Assembly (NCBI RefSeq): GCF_018966525.1
Contig: NZ_CP076607.1
Span: 310,001 to 374,000 of the forward strand
Direction of reading: 5' to 3'
From: Paenibacillus sophorae
GTDB taxonomy: Bacteria > Bacillota > Bacilli > Paenibacillales > Paenibacillaceae
DNA length: 64,000 bases
Position numbers and translations under genes: made by a program. Shown in pieces: positions 52,527 through 61,614 of the stretch; position 1 is the stretch's first letter; every line of letters starts with the position of its first letter. A model generated the notes under the pieces. It made no database searches. It saw only the letters and a program-made list of their open reading frames with translations, and was not told the origin of the DNA.

Positions 52527-54243
52527 GAGGCTGTCCCAAAAGTCATCCTAAATGACTTTTGGGATCGCCCTTGTTTCCATTTTGTAAAACAAAAAGAAGC
52601 CGTTCCTTAGTAAAATGGAAGTGTCGAGTAACCATTCCAAAGGAGGGCTTCTTTTGTACATTCACGATAGCATGGATCAACTTCATCTGCCAATGGACCT
52701 GGAGGAGGACTTTCCTCCAAACCACTTCGTTCGTGTCGTAAACGACATGGTGAACCGCACCTGCGATAAGATCTTTGCGGCTGCTCATCCGGGCGCCGGA
52801 AGGCACAGCTACCACCCCAAAATGCTCACCAAAATCATCCTCTACGCCTACATCAGCGGATCTACTCTTCCCGTCAAATCACCAAGGCTGTGCGGGAAAC
52901 CATCCCGTTCATGTGGCTGGCCGGATGCCAGCACCCGGACTTCCGCACCATTAACCGGTTCCGCAGCAAGCGGATGAAAGACGTGCTGGAGTCCCTGTTT
53001 ACCGCCCTGCTGGAACTCATAATCCAAGGCGGCTACGTCAAAGTGGATTACTATTTTGTGGACGGCACCAAGATCGAGGCGAATGCGAATCGGTATACGT
53101 TTGTCTGGCGCAAAGTGGTGGTTCGGTACAAAATGAAGCTGCAGGAAAAGGTGCGGGTACTGTTCCAGACGATTGAAGAGCAGGAACAGCAAGAAAATCT
53201 AGCCCATGAAGGTGCAGATTTGGCGGAGCTTGGGGGAATCCGCTTCACTAAGCAACGAAGCGTCGGAACAGGCCCTAGGATAAGCCGCTAAAGAAAGCAG
53301 TCCGCTTGCTGAAGCGGGATTACCTGCCGCGCATGTAGCGCTACGAGCGGCAAGAGCGAAACAGCTACAGCAAAACCGACCCGGACGCCACGTTTATGCG
53401 GATGAAGGAAGACCACATGAAGAACGGTCAGTTGAAGCCAGGATACAATGTACAGGCGGGAACGGAAAACCAGTTCATTGTGGGCTACAGCGTGCACCAG
53501 CGACCGACCGATACCCGCTGCCTGATTCCACACTTGAAGCAACTGCAGAAGAGGCTGGGCCAACTGCCGAAAACCGTCGTTGCTGATGCGGGCTACGGCG
53601 GAGAGGAGAATTACGCCTATCTCGAAGAGGAAAATTGCGAAGCGCTGGTAAATACAATACGTTCCACCGGGAAACGAACAAGTCCTGGAAAACCGATCCC
53701 GGGAAGTTGGAGAACTGGACATATGAAGAATAGAACGACCAGTGGATTTGCCGAAATGGGCGAAAGCTGGATTTTGTGCGGGAAAGCCGGAGCAAGTTAG
53801 ACAGCGGTTATGAAGTGAAGCTGCGAGTATACCGGAGTGAAAACTGTGAAGGTTGTCCCTAAAGAGTGGCTGTACCTAGGCGAAAGGCAACCAGGAAATT
53901 CGAGTGAGCATGGCGTACCTGCGGTACAAGGAGCAGGCGCGGGAGAAGCTGCGGAGTGAGGAAGGCCGGGCTCTTTCCGCCCGGCGAATGGCGGAAGTGG
54001 AAAGAGTATTTGGGTAAATGAAGAACAACCGGGGATTCCGGCGGTTCCTTCTTCGAGGGCTTGCGAAAGTAAGCCTGGAGGTCAGGCGGCTTTCGCAAGC
54101 CCATAATTTGCTGAGGAAACATGCGGTAGACCAAAATGAAACCGGCCGGCCAAGGATGAACCCCCTTGACCGGCCGGTTTGTTTGTTTTTGCATATGTGA
54201 GGAGCCCCATAAGATTGTAGAAACCTACTTTTGGGACAGCCTC
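52527..54243 (+). mobile_element. IS1182-family insertion sequence, degenerate
   Basis: Perfect 17-base terminal inverted repeats GAGGCTGTCCCAAAAGT (52527-52543, and inverted at 54227-54243) bound a 1717-base element. A palindrome CCCAAAAGTCA..TGACTTTTGGG lies just inside the left end. No clear target duplication is seen in the A-rich flanks. The transposase is broken. It lies directly beyond the lantibiotic regulator and matches the remnant at 37050-37270 on the other side of the cluster. Confidence 0.85.
52654..54200 (+). pseudogene. IS1182-family transposase, broken
   Basis: It begins at TTG 52654 behind AAGGAGGG (YIHDSMDQLHLPMDLEEDFP) and continues through KIEANANRYTFVWRK, VVADAGYGGEENYAY and RGFRRFLLRGLAKV, all typical of IS1182 transposases. 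Frameshifts near 52850 (in YAYxQRIYSSRQI), near 53270, and after about 53650 (around the EALV codons), plus in-frame stops near 53336, 53863 and 54015, destroy it. The last stop (VFG then stop then MKNNRG) looks like Gln to stop. Confidence 0.82.
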
Positions 54244-54278
54244 AAAAATGGATTGTACTTAAGTTTCATTGACGAACT

Positions 54279-55133
54279 CTAAAATGCAGGCACGACGGCT
54301 ACGCCGTATTTATCCTCGATGAATTTTTTGACCTCCGGACTTGTCAGGGCTTCATCCAGCTTCTTGATTTCCTCGCGGTTCTCATCGCCTTTGCGGACCA
54401 CCACTACGTTGGCGTAAGGCGAATTCGCGTCTTCGCGGAACAGCGCCGTCTTGGGATCGATCTTCGCATCGAGGACGAGGTTAGTATTAATAATTGCTCC
54501 ATCCAGATCGGGCAGCGAACGCGGCAGCGTGGCAGCATCCGCTTCGACGAACTCCAGGTTATGCGGGTTATCCACGATATCTTTAGGGGTCGCTTCGTAA
54601 GTCGTCAGACCGTCCTTCAGCTTGATCAGCCCCTGCTGCTGAAGCAGCACAAGCGCCCGGTATTCGTTAGAGGGATTGTTCGGGATGCCGATTTTCGCAC
54701 CATGCGAGATTTCGTCCTTGCTCTTCAGCTTCTCAGAGTAGAAGCCAATCGGTTCGACATGCACCTTGGCGGTAACTACGAAATCATAGCCCTTCTCTCC
54801 TTTGACGGAATCCAGATAAGGGACGTGCTGGAAGTAGTTAGCGTCGATCTGCTTCTCCTGCAGCGCAGGATTAAGCTGTCCGTCATCATCCAGCGTAACA
54901 ACCTCCAGATTAACTCCTTCTTCCTTCAGCTTCGGCTTGATGAATTCCAAAATCTCGGCATGCGGCACAGCCGACGCCCCGACCTTAATTGTAACTTCCT
55001 TAGGCGCTTCGCTAGCAGCCGCGCTGGTCTGCGGAGCAGCCTCCTCCCCGTTTCCGTTCTGCGATCCGCAGCCGGCCAAGATTCCTGTCGCCACAATAAC
55101 CGCCGCAAACCATAAGCTTCTTTTTCTCGCCAT
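54279..55133 (-). CDS. metQ: Methionine-binding lipoprotein MetQ (NlpA family)
   Basis: The 284-residue lipoprotein has lipobox ILAGC (Cys 22) and the NlpA/MetQ fold (ASAVPHAEILEFIKPKL, QIDANYFQHVPYLDS, IPNNPSNEYRALVLLQ, INTNLVLDA). It binds methionine outside the membrane and delivers it to the permease encoded upstream. It lies 120 bases after the permease gene on the same strand. Its stop is 35 bases from the right end of the IS1182 element. Confidence 0.9.
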   Translation of the reverse strand: MARKRSLWFAAVIVATGILAGCGSQNGNGEEAAPQTSAAASEAPKEVTIKVGASAVPHAEILEFIKPKLKEEGVNLEVVTLDDDGQLNPALQEKQIDANYFQHVPYLDSVKGEKGYDFVVTAKVHVEPIGFYSEKLKSKDEISHGAKIGIPNNPSNEYRALVLLQQQGLIKLKDGLTTYEATPKDIVDNPHNLEFVEADAATLPRSLPDLDGAIINTNLVLDAKIDPKTALFREDANSPYANVVVVRKGDENREEIKKLDEALTSPEVKKFIEDKYGVAVVPAF

Positions 55134-55253
55134 CCCAATCCCTGCTTTCTCTGAAAAATGTATGTAAAAGAATGTACAACCTGTGAATCATCAAAGGCTC
55201 TAAGCGCCTCGTCTAAACACGCGGAACCGTAGTCCCGGCGGCGTATAGCCGCT

Positions 55254-55922
55254 CTACCCGTTCTTAAAGCGCCGCCGGTCAATGGAACGGGCGATATAGT
55301 CGCCGGACCACTGCAGAATCTGGACGATCAGAATGATGAGAAGGACCGTCCCAAGCAAAATATCGGTGCGGAACCGCTGATAGCCAAAGCGGATGGCCAA
55401 GCTCCCCAGTCCTCCCGCGCCGATGGCGCCTGCTACCGCCGTGAATTCGGTGATGGAGATAACGGCAATCGTCATTCCCCGGACCAGAGCGGGCAAGGCC
55501 TCAGGTATAAGCACCTGCAGGATTATCGTGAACGGTCCAGCGCCTACTGATTTGGCTGCTTCGATCTTGCCGTCTCCCACTTCGCGAAGGGCATTCTCGA
55601 TGATTCGCCCGAGAAACGGAGCCGCACCGATAGATAAAGAGACGATCGCCGCCGTCGGACCGAGCGTAGTACCCACAATCAGCCGGGATAATGGCAGCAG
55701 CAGCACAATCAGGATAATGAACGGAATGGAACGTACGCCGTTAATTGCGGTGCTGATCACCTTGTTCACTCCGGGAGCGGCAAGAATCCCGCCCTTATCC
55801 GTAACTACCAGTGTAATCCCGAGCAGCGTGCCCAGGAGCAGCGCAAAGACCGACGACCATGCTACCATGTACAGCGTCTGCCGCAGCCCTTCCCACAGCA
55901 AATCGACTACATCTTCTCTCAT
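55254..55922 (-). CDS. metP: Methionine ABC transporter permease
   Basis: The 222-residue protein has five helices, with the MetI-type EAA loop region (ENALREVGDGKIEAAKSVGA..IPEALP) and GVRSIPFIILIVLLLPLSR. It pairs with MetN and MetQ. Its ATG overlaps the metN stop by four bases (ATGA). Named metI in Escherichia and metP in Bacillus. Confidence 0.9.
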   Translation of the reverse strand: MREDVVDLLWEGLRQTLYMVAWSSVFALLLGTLLGITLVVTDKGGILAAPGVNKVISTAINGVRSIPFIILIVLLLPLSRLIVGTTLGPTAAIVSLSIGAAPFLGRIIENALREVGDGKIEAAKSVGAGPFTIILQVLIPEALPALVRGMTIAVISITEFTAVAGAIGAGGLGSLAIRFGYQRFRTDILLGTVLLIILIVQILQWSGDYIARSIDRRRFKNG

Positions 55923-56728
55923 CGCAGCACAGCCTCTCTTTGCTCCGGCTTCGGAACTTCGAGCTGTCCGCTATTCCCGGTATTGTTGTAGAAGTCGTAG
56001 ATTCCGGCGAACCGCTTGGCCGTATCGCTTTGCGGGTTATGGAATAATTGCCGGACCGGAGCGTTCTCAACGATACGGCCCGCCTCAATTACGGCGGCAT
56101 TGCCGCAAATATGGCGCAGAACATCCATCTCATGCGTGATCAACACAACGGTAAGGCCCAGCCTGCGGTTAATATCCGCCAGCAGCTCCAGGATGGAATG
56201 GGTCGTCTGCGGATCAAGCGCCGATGTCGCCTCATCCGACAGCAGCACATCCGGTTCGCCGGCGAGCGCCCTTGCTATGCCTACCCTCTGCTTCTGTCCG
56301 CCGCTCAGCTCGGAAGGGTAGCTTCCGGCCTTGCCGCCAAGCTCGACCAGGTCGAGAATTTCGCCCACCCGCCGCTCAATCTCGGGCTTCTTGTAACCTG
56401 CGGCCTTCAGTGGAAAAGCGACGTTTCCAAAGACCGTTTTGGAATCAAACAGATTGAACTGTTGAAAAATCATCCCGATTTTACGGCGGGCCAGCCGCAG
56501 CTCGCGCTCCTTCAGATCGGTAATGATCGTCTCGCCAATTTGAATGCTGCCCGAATCCGGCTCCTCGAGCCGGTTCAGACAGCGGATTAGCGTGGATTTA
56601 CCAGCGCCGCTGAAGCCGATAATGCCGAATATTTCGCCTTTTTCAATATGCAGATTAATATCCGAAAGCGCCGAAACCGTCCCGCTGCGCGTCCGGTAGC
56701 TCTTGTTCAGATTCGTGACGGTTATCAT
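55919..56728 (-). CDS. metN: Methionine ABC transporter ATPase, short form
   Basis: The 269-residue ATPase has Walker A GFSGAGKST, signature SELSGGQKQRVGIARAL, Walker B VLLSDEATSALDP and H-loop LITHEMDVLRHIC. Usual MetN proteins have about 340 residues with a C-terminal NIL/ACT-like domain that senses internal methionine. Here only about 30 residues follow the region, so that domain is missing and feedback inhibition may be lost. Met specificity is inferred from MetQ and the operon. The start ATG 56728 has AAGAAGG upstream. Confidence 0.85.
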   Translation of the reverse strand: MITVTNLNKSYRTRSGTVSALSDINLHIEKGEIFGIIGFSGAGKSTLIRCLNRLEEPDSGSIQIGETIITDLKERELRLARRKIGMIFQQFNLFDSKTVFGNVAFPLKAAGYKKPEIERRVGEILDLVELGGKAGSYPSELSGGQKQRVGIARALAGEPDVLLSDEATSALDPQTTHSILELLADINRRLGLTVVLITHEMDVLRHICGNAAVIEAGRIVENAPVRQLFHNPQSDTAKRFAGIYDFYNNTGNSGQLEVPKPEQREAVLR

Positions 56729-56756
56729 GCTTGAACCAACCTTCTTTCCAGGAAAT

Positions 56757-56805
56757 AAAAAAAATCAAGCCACTTCGCCTGGGCGGCGTCACTTTGGCTT
56801 GATTT
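56757..56805 (-). terminator. Leader terminator (attenuator) before metN
   Basis: On the minus strand AAATCAAGCCA pairs with TGGCTTGATTT across a GC-rich internal hairpin, and eight T follow, all between the promoter and metN. A terminator at this position normally means regulated read-through. The leader from the promoter is only about 120 bases and I see no S-box or T-box in it. Confidence 0.7.
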
Positions 56806-56864
56806 CCAGCTATCTGGTCAATCAATAATTCCTATTAATTCAATGCGATTAATTGTTAATTAAT

Positions 56865-56893
56865 AATATAGAATAATCGTTACATGATGTCAA
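56865..56893 (-). promoter_or_regulatory. Sigma-A promoter of the metNPQ operon
   Basis: Read on the minus strand: TTGACA, 17 bases, TATATT. A sequence ATAGGAATT just downstream (minus strand) resembles the conserved half of CymR boxes from sulfur-regulated genes of Bacillus, but the other half does not align well. Confidence 0.7.
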
Positions 56894-56899
56894 TCTAAA

Positions 56900-56932
56900 A
56901 AAGCGTACGCCCAAGTTCCCGGCGTACGCTTT
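56900..56932. terminator. Terminator of the pyrimidine-degradation operon
   Basis: A perfect 12-base stem AAAGCGTACGCC/GGCGTACGCTTT with a 9-base loop, and a T run on the minus strand, 18 bases after the last gene of the operon. Confidence 0.85.
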
Positions 56933-56950
56933 CTTAATTTAGCAAAACGT

Positions 56951-57172
56951 CTACTGTACCTTTTGCATGCCTGCAAAAACAAGCGTCGTCACATATTTGC
57001 GGGCGTCCGCCGTCAGAAGAAGCAGCTCTACACTCCCTTTGCCCGGCTCCCCTTGATCAAATTTCACTTTGGCTCCGTCCAAGGTTTCCAGCATGCCGGT
57101 AACGGCATAGCCCTGAAGCAGCAAATCGTCAATCTCCTGCTTCTCCTTGGCAAAATCATCATATGCGGACAT
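56951..57172 (-). CDS. Small protein of unknown function in the pyrimidine operon
   Basis: The 73-residue acidic soluble protein (MSAYDDFAKEKQEIDDLLLQ..) has no family I recognise. Its ATG overlaps the hydantoinase stop (TAATG), and its GGAGGTG ribosome binding site lies within the last codons of that gene. It is therefore a genuine, translationally coupled operon member. Confidence 0.7.
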   Translation of the reverse strand: MSAYDDFAKEKQEIDDLLLQGYAVTGMLETLDGAKVKFDQGEPGKGSVELLLLTADARKYVTTLVFAGMQKVQ

Positions 57173-58599
57173 TAAACTACACCTCCGCTAACCTCGGCTT
57201 TGGCCGGAAGCGCCGGAGCGGTCCCGAACCGTTTGCGGTGCAAATACTTGCCGGCACCCGCCTTGCCGACAAACTTCTTGTCGCGGATGACGAACTCGCC
57301 GCGGCTGAGCACGGAGACCGGTTCTCCCTTGACCTCGAAGCCCTCAAACGCGTTGTAATCGACGTTCATATGATGGGTTTCGGCGGAAAGGGTCCGCTGC
57401 ACGGCAGGGTCGAAGATGACGATGTCGGCGTCGCTTCCGACAGCGATCGTCCCTTTTTGCGGAAACAGGCCGAACAGCTTGGCGCTGGAGGTGGAGATTA
57501 TATCGACGAATTTATTCAGCGAGATGCGGCCTTTTTCCACCCCTTCGGAGTACAAAATGGTGAACCGGTCTTCAATCGTCGGCCCGCCGTTCGGAATTTT
57601 CGAGAAATCGCCAAGGCCCAGTTCCTTCTGGCCCTTGAAGTTAAAGGAGCACTGGTCGGAGCCGATCGTCTGCAGACTGCCGTTCCACAAGGATTTCCAC
57701 AGCACGTCCTGGTTCCACTGCTCGCGCAGCGGCGGGGACCATACGTATTTGGCGCCTTCAAAGTTCGGCTTCTCAAGCGCCGTCTGGTCAAGCACCAGAT
57801 ACTGCGGGCAGGTTTCGCCGTAGACGCGCAGCCCCTTCTTACGGGCCTCCTCGATCTTCCACGCCGCCTCGGCGCAGGTCACATGCACCACATACAGCTG
57901 CGAATCGGTCAGCTCGGTTAGATAGGCGGCGCGGCCCGTGGCTTCACCTTCAAGCTCCGGAGGCCGGGTCAGCGCATGATAGATCGGATCGGTGTTGCCC
58001 TCGGCCAGCGCTTTGGTCACGAGATAGTCGATCACATCGCCGTTCTCGGCGTGGACCATCACGAGCGCGCCTTCTTTTTTGGCGGCCTGAAGCGTCTTAA
58101 AGAGTGTGCCGTCGTCGGCCTGGAGCACATTTTTGTAAGCCATGAACACTTTAAGGGAGGTGATGCCTTCGTTCTCGATAATTTGCGGCAGCTCCGCAAG
58201 CACCTTGTCGTTCAGCTCGGACACCATAAGGTGGAAACTGTAGTCGATGACGGCTTTGTCCTGCGATTTCTCATGCCAGGTGTTCACCGCCTGCTGAAGA
58301 GGCAGCCCCTTGCTCGTCAGGCAGAAGTCGATCACTGTCGTCGTTCCGCCATAGGCGGCGGCGATGGTGCCCGTCTCGAAGTCGTCGGCTGTCACGGTTC
58401 CGCCAAACGGCATATCCAGATGCGTATGCGGGTCAACGCCTCCCGGGAAGACGTAGCGGCCGGAAGCGTCGACGATCTCGGCCCCGTCCGCATTCAGGTT
58501 AAGGCCGATTTCCGTGATAATTCCGTTCTCGATGGCGACATCTCCGGTAAACGTATCCGCCGCCGTTACAATCGTGCCGTTCTTGATGATCTTCTTCAT
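57172..58599 (-). CDS. hydA: Dihydropyrimidinase / D-hydantoinase
   Basis: The 475-residue amidohydrolase opens the ring of dihydrouracil or dihydrothymine to the N-carbamoyl beta-amino acid. Zinc ligands H58 and H60 (DPHTHLDM), the carboxylated lysine K150 (ITSLKVFMAYK), VHAENGD and IGSDQCSF match the family, including the canonical K150 position. Start ATG 58599 has GGAGGT at 9 bases; the open frame upstream overlaps preA and is not used. It overlaps the preA stop by four bases, tying it to the reductive pathway. Confidence 0.9.
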   Translation of the reverse strand: MKKIIKNGTIVTAADTFTGDVAIENGIITEIGLNLNADGAEIVDASGRYVFPGGVDPHTHLDMPFGGTVTADDFETGTIAAAYGGTTTVIDFCLTSKGLPLQQAVNTWHEKSQDKAVIDYSFHLMVSELNDKVLAELPQIIENEGITSLKVFMAYKNVLQADDGTLFKTLQAAKKEGALVMVHAENGDVIDYLVTKALAEGNTDPIYHALTRPPELEGEATGRAAYLTELTDSQLYVVHVTCAEAAWKIEEARKKGLRVYGETCPQYLVLDQTALEKPNFEGAKYVWSPPLREQWNQDVLWKSLWNGSLQTIGSDQCSFNFKGQKELGLGDFSKIPNGGPTIEDRFTILYSEGVEKGRISLNKFVDIISTSSAKLFGLFPQKGTIAVGSDADIVIFDPAVQRTLSAETHHMNVDYNAFEGFEVKGEPVSVLSRGEFVIRDKKFVGKAGAGKYLHRKRFGTAPALPAKAEVSGGVV

Positions 58600-59891
58600 T
58601 CTAAAACCACCTCCGCTTTGGAATAAGAACCGCTTAGGCTGCCGACGACGCGCTGGCGCTCGTTCCAGGTCATCGGCGGAAGGCCGCTGTCGATTTCCAC
58701 CATGTCGATAGCGCCCTCCGCAGGGCAGACGATCGAGCACAGATTGCAGCCAACGCAGTCTTCTTCGCGCACCTTCAGAATCGCTTTGCCCTCCGCATTC
58801 GTCAGCATATCGATGCATTGATGCGAAGTGTCCTCGCAGGCAATATGGCATTTGTTGCAGTTGATGCAGTTCTCCTCGTTGATCCGGGCCACCACTTTGT
58901 AGTTGAGGTTGAGGTCGCCCCAGTTCGAGTATTTGGACACCGATTTACCGGTCAGTTCAGTCACGGATGCGAGGCCCTTCTCATCCAAGTAATTGTTCAG
59001 GCCGTCGATCATCTCCTCCACGATCCGGAAGCCGTGATGCATAGCCGCCGTACACACCTGAATGGCGGTTGAGCCCATCAGCATAAATTCAACGACATCC
59101 TGCCAGGTGGAGATGCCGCCGATGCCGGAGATCGGAACGGTGACCTCCGGGTGGCGGGCGCATTCGGCAACCATGTTGAGCGCAATCGGCTTGACAGCCG
59201 GGCCGCAGTAGCCGCCGTGGGCGCCCTTGCCGCCAATATGGGGAATCGTGTTCCAGGTATGAATGTCCACTCCCGCGAGACTGTTGATCGTGTTGATCAG
59301 ACTGATCGCGTCGGCGCCTCCCTTGACGGCGTGGCGGGCCGTTACCGTAATGTCGGTAATATTGGGAGTCAGCTTGACGATGACGGGTGTTGTCGCCACT
59401 TCCTTGACCCAGTACGTCTGAGCTTCTACCAGATCGGGCTGCTGCCCGGATGCGGCGCCCATGCCGCGCTCCGCCATCCCATGCGGACAGCCGAAGTTCA
59501 GCTCCAGACCGTCTACGCCGACATCCTCGACTCTTTTGACGATTTCATGCCACTTCTCCTGTTTGGGTTCAACCATCAGGGAGGCGACCACGGCATGATT
59601 CGGGAAGCGCTTCTTTGTCTCGTAGATTTCCTTCAGGTTGACCTCCAGCGGACGGTCTGTAATCAGCTCGATATTGTTGAAGCCGGCTACGCGCTGACCG
59701 TTGAAATTGACGGCGGCAAAGCGCGCCGAGGTGTTGATAATCGGATCGCCAAGCGTCTTCCATACGGCGCCGCCCCATCCCGCTTCAAAAGCGCGCTGCA
59801 CTTGATAGCCTGTATTGGTAGGCGGCGCGGAGGCCAGCCAGAACGGATTGGGCGACTTGATCCCTGCGAGATTAATGCTCAAATCTGCCAT
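58596..59891 (-). CDS. preA: NAD-dependent dihydropyrimidine dehydrogenase subunit PreA
   Basis: The 431-residue subunit has an FMN dihydroorotate-dehydrogenase-like barrel (LASAPPTNTGYQVQRAFEAG, NFGCPHGMAERGMGAASGQ, VKLTPNITDI). A C-terminal ferredoxin-like part has two 4Fe-4S motifs (CINCNKCHIAC and CVGCNLCSIVCP). With PreT it reduces uracil and thymine with NADH in the first step of reductive pyrimidine degradation. The start ATG 59891 follows GGGAGGG. Confidence 0.92.
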   Translation of the reverse strand: MADLSINLAGIKSPNPFWLASAPPTNTGYQVQRAFEAGWGGAVWKTLGDPIINTSARFAAVNFNGQRVAGFNNIELITDRPLEVNLKEIYETKKRFPNHAVVASLMVEPKQEKWHEIVKRVEDVGVDGLELNFGCPHGMAERGMGAASGQQPDLVEAQTYWVKEVATTPVIVKLTPNITDITVTARHAVKGGADAISLINTINSLAGVDIHTWNTIPHIGGKGAHGGYCGPAVKPIALNMVAECARHPEVTVPISGIGGISTWQDVVEFMLMGSTAIQVCTAAMHHGFRIVEEMIDGLNNYLDEKGLASVTELTGKSVSKYSNWGDLNLNYKVVARINEENCINCNKCHIACEDTSHQCIDMLTNAEGKAILKVREEDCVGCNLCSIVCPAEGAIDMVEIDSGLPPMTWNERQRVVGSLSGSYSKAEVVLE

Positions 59892-59918
59892 TGATAATTC
59901 CCTCCCTGAAAAATATTT

Positions 59919-61310
59919 TTATACCGCAGAGCCGACAACGCTGTCCTGCTGCGGCGTAAATTGCTTAACAATCGCGTGAGCGGCGATTTTGCCCTGCTGG
60001 GCCGCCGATACGACCATCGCTTCTCCTTTGCCGAAGCCAAAGACGATGTCACCCACCGCATAAATTTGCGGATCGGAAGTCTGGTGGGTCTCCTCGTCGA
60101 TCTTCACGACGCCCCATTCATGCTCAAGGCCGAGATGCTCGATCAGGCCGGTATGGCGCTTCTGCCCGATGGCCAGCACGACAGCTTCAACCGGCATAAT
60201 AAATTCGGAGCCTTCCACCGGCACCGGCTTAAGTCTGCCGTCGCTGCCGGCCTCGCCGCTCAGCTTCATGGTTACACATTCCAGGCCGGTCACCTTGCCG
60301 AGCTCGTCGCCGACAATTCGCTTAGGCAGCGTCAGCCAGCTAAACTCGACGCCTTCCTGCTTGGCAAATTCATACTCGAAGTCGTAGGCCGTCATCTCCT
60401 CGCGGGTGCGGCGGTAGACCATCTTCACATTGGACGCTCCGAGCCGCACAGAGCAGGTTGCGGCGTCGATCGCCGTGTTGCCCGCGCCGATAATGGCAAC
60501 GCGCTGTCCCATCAGCTGTACATTCGAGACACCCGTCTTCGTCGATTCCACCAGCTTGATCGCGTCATACACGCCGTCCAGTTCCTCGCCCGGGATGCCG
60601 AGGTCGGGCACATAGCCCATACCGGCGGCAAGCACGATGGCGTCATATTCCTCCTTCAGCTCATCCACCGTTACATCCGTCCCAACCTTTACCCCTGTGC
60701 GGATGTCCACGCCAAGCTTTTCGACCTGCTCCACTTCCCACAGGGAGATGGACTGCGGCAGACGGAAGGACACGATGCCGTGTGTATCAAGTCCGCCCGC
60801 TTGCTCCCTTGCTTCGTAGATCACGACGGAGAAGCCTTCGCGGGCCAGCTCTCTGGCAGCCGACAATCCGGCCGGCCCGCCGCCGATCACGGCAGCCTTT
60901 TTCCCCTTGGGAGTCCCCGCCTTGAACAGCTCCGCGCCGTTATTCATCGCCCAATCCGTCGCATAGCGCTGGAGCAGACCGATCTGGATCGGCTCGGAAG
61001 CGTCGTTCAGCACGCAGGCTCCTTCGCACAGCTCTTCGGTCGGGCAGACGCGAGAGCAGCTTGCGCCTACCGGGTTGGACTCCATTATTGTATGCGCGGC
61101 GCCCCGCAGGTTGTCCGTTGCAATACGCTTAATAAAGGAGGGAATGTTAATGCCCGTCGGGCAAGCCTTAATACAAGGAGCGTCATAGCAGTAAAGACAG
61201 CGGTTGGATTCTTCGGCCGCGCCCTTGCGGGTGAGCCCCGGTTCGGCCTCGGCAAAATTTCTCATGAACATGTCAGGTGAAAATGCGGTCAACGGAGAAG
61301 CGTGTTCCAT
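59919..61310 (-). CDS. preT: NAD-dependent dihydropyrimidine dehydrogenase subunit PreT
   Basis: The 463-residue flavoprotein resembles the glutamate synthase small subunit. It has N-terminal Fe-S cysteines (CLYCYDAPCIKACPTGI, ASCSRVCPTEELCEGAC), an FAD site (AAVIGGGPAGLSAARELA) and an NAD site (VAIIGAGNTAIDAAT). It feeds electrons from NADH to PreA, 27 bases downstream. The start ATG 61310 has GGGAGGG. It is the first gene of the operon, divergent from pucR. Confidence 0.92.
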   Translation of the reverse strand: MEHASPLTAFSPDMFMRNFAEAEPGLTRKGAAEESNRCLYCYDAPCIKACPTGINIPSFIKRIATDNLRGAAHTIMESNPVGASCSRVCPTEELCEGACVLNDASEPIQIGLLQRYATDWAMNNGAELFKAGTPKGKKAAVIGGGPAGLSAARELAREGFSVVIYEAREQAGGLDTHGIVSFRLPQSISLWEVEQVEKLGVDIRTGVKVGTDVTVDELKEEYDAIVLAAGMGYVPDLGIPGEELDGVYDAIKLVESTKTGVSNVQLMGQRVAIIGAGNTAIDAATCSVRLGASNVKMVYRRTREEMTAYDFEYEFAKQEGVEFSWLTLPKRIVGDELGKVTGLECVTMKLSGEAGSDGRLKPVPVEGSEFIMPVEAVVLAIGQKRHTGLIEHLGLEHEWGVVKIDEETHQTSDPQIYAVGDIVFGFGKGEAMVVSAAQQGKIAAHAIVKQFTPQQDSVVGSAV

Positions 61311-61331
61311 CAGTTATCCCTCCCAGGTGTA

Positions 61332-61348
61332 TGTTACATAATATAACA
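61332..61348. promoter_or_regulatory. Operator candidate next to preT
   Basis: TGTTACATAATATAACA is a 17-base palindrome with 7 of 8 pairs symmetric, 22 bases upstream of the preT start and close to where its promoter must be. A separate inverted repeat GTTAG..CTAAC lies at 61449-61463. Confidence 0.4.
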
Positions 61349-61502
61349 CAATTACGATTTTTGCCTTATAATTCTACTTACTTTGACAGATTTATATAGT
61401 ACAATAAGCTGTATCCCTTTTAAAACAAGCTTATCTCTGCCTATTTAGGTTAGTTATTCTAACATTTATATTCACACTATAGTCAATTCATTTTTTCGTT
61501 AC

Positions 61503-61521
61503 ATTAGACATAATGTCTAAT
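61503..61521. promoter_or_regulatory. Perfect palindrome upstream of pucR
   Basis: ATTAGACAT-A-ATGTCTAAT is a perfect 9+1+9 palindrome in the preT-pucR divergent region, 94 bases before the pucR start. It is a plausible dimer-binding site for PucR or another regulator of both units. Confidence 0.55.
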
Positions 61522-61614
61522 TTCAAAAGTGTATTTTTTACGTGAGAGAATAGATTGAGAATAGACTGCGGTACAAAAAAATATACGGCATCTGCCAGGA
61601 CGAGGAGGATGAGT

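Noticed and set aside
52510..54260. Target duplication of the IS1182 element in A-rich flanks
   Set aside because: Both flanks are poly-A-like, so any short match would be by chance.
59961..61280. 439-codon plus-strand frame opposite preT
   Set aside because: preT has clear Fe-S, FAD and NAD motifs and a good ribosome binding site. The antisense frame has none.
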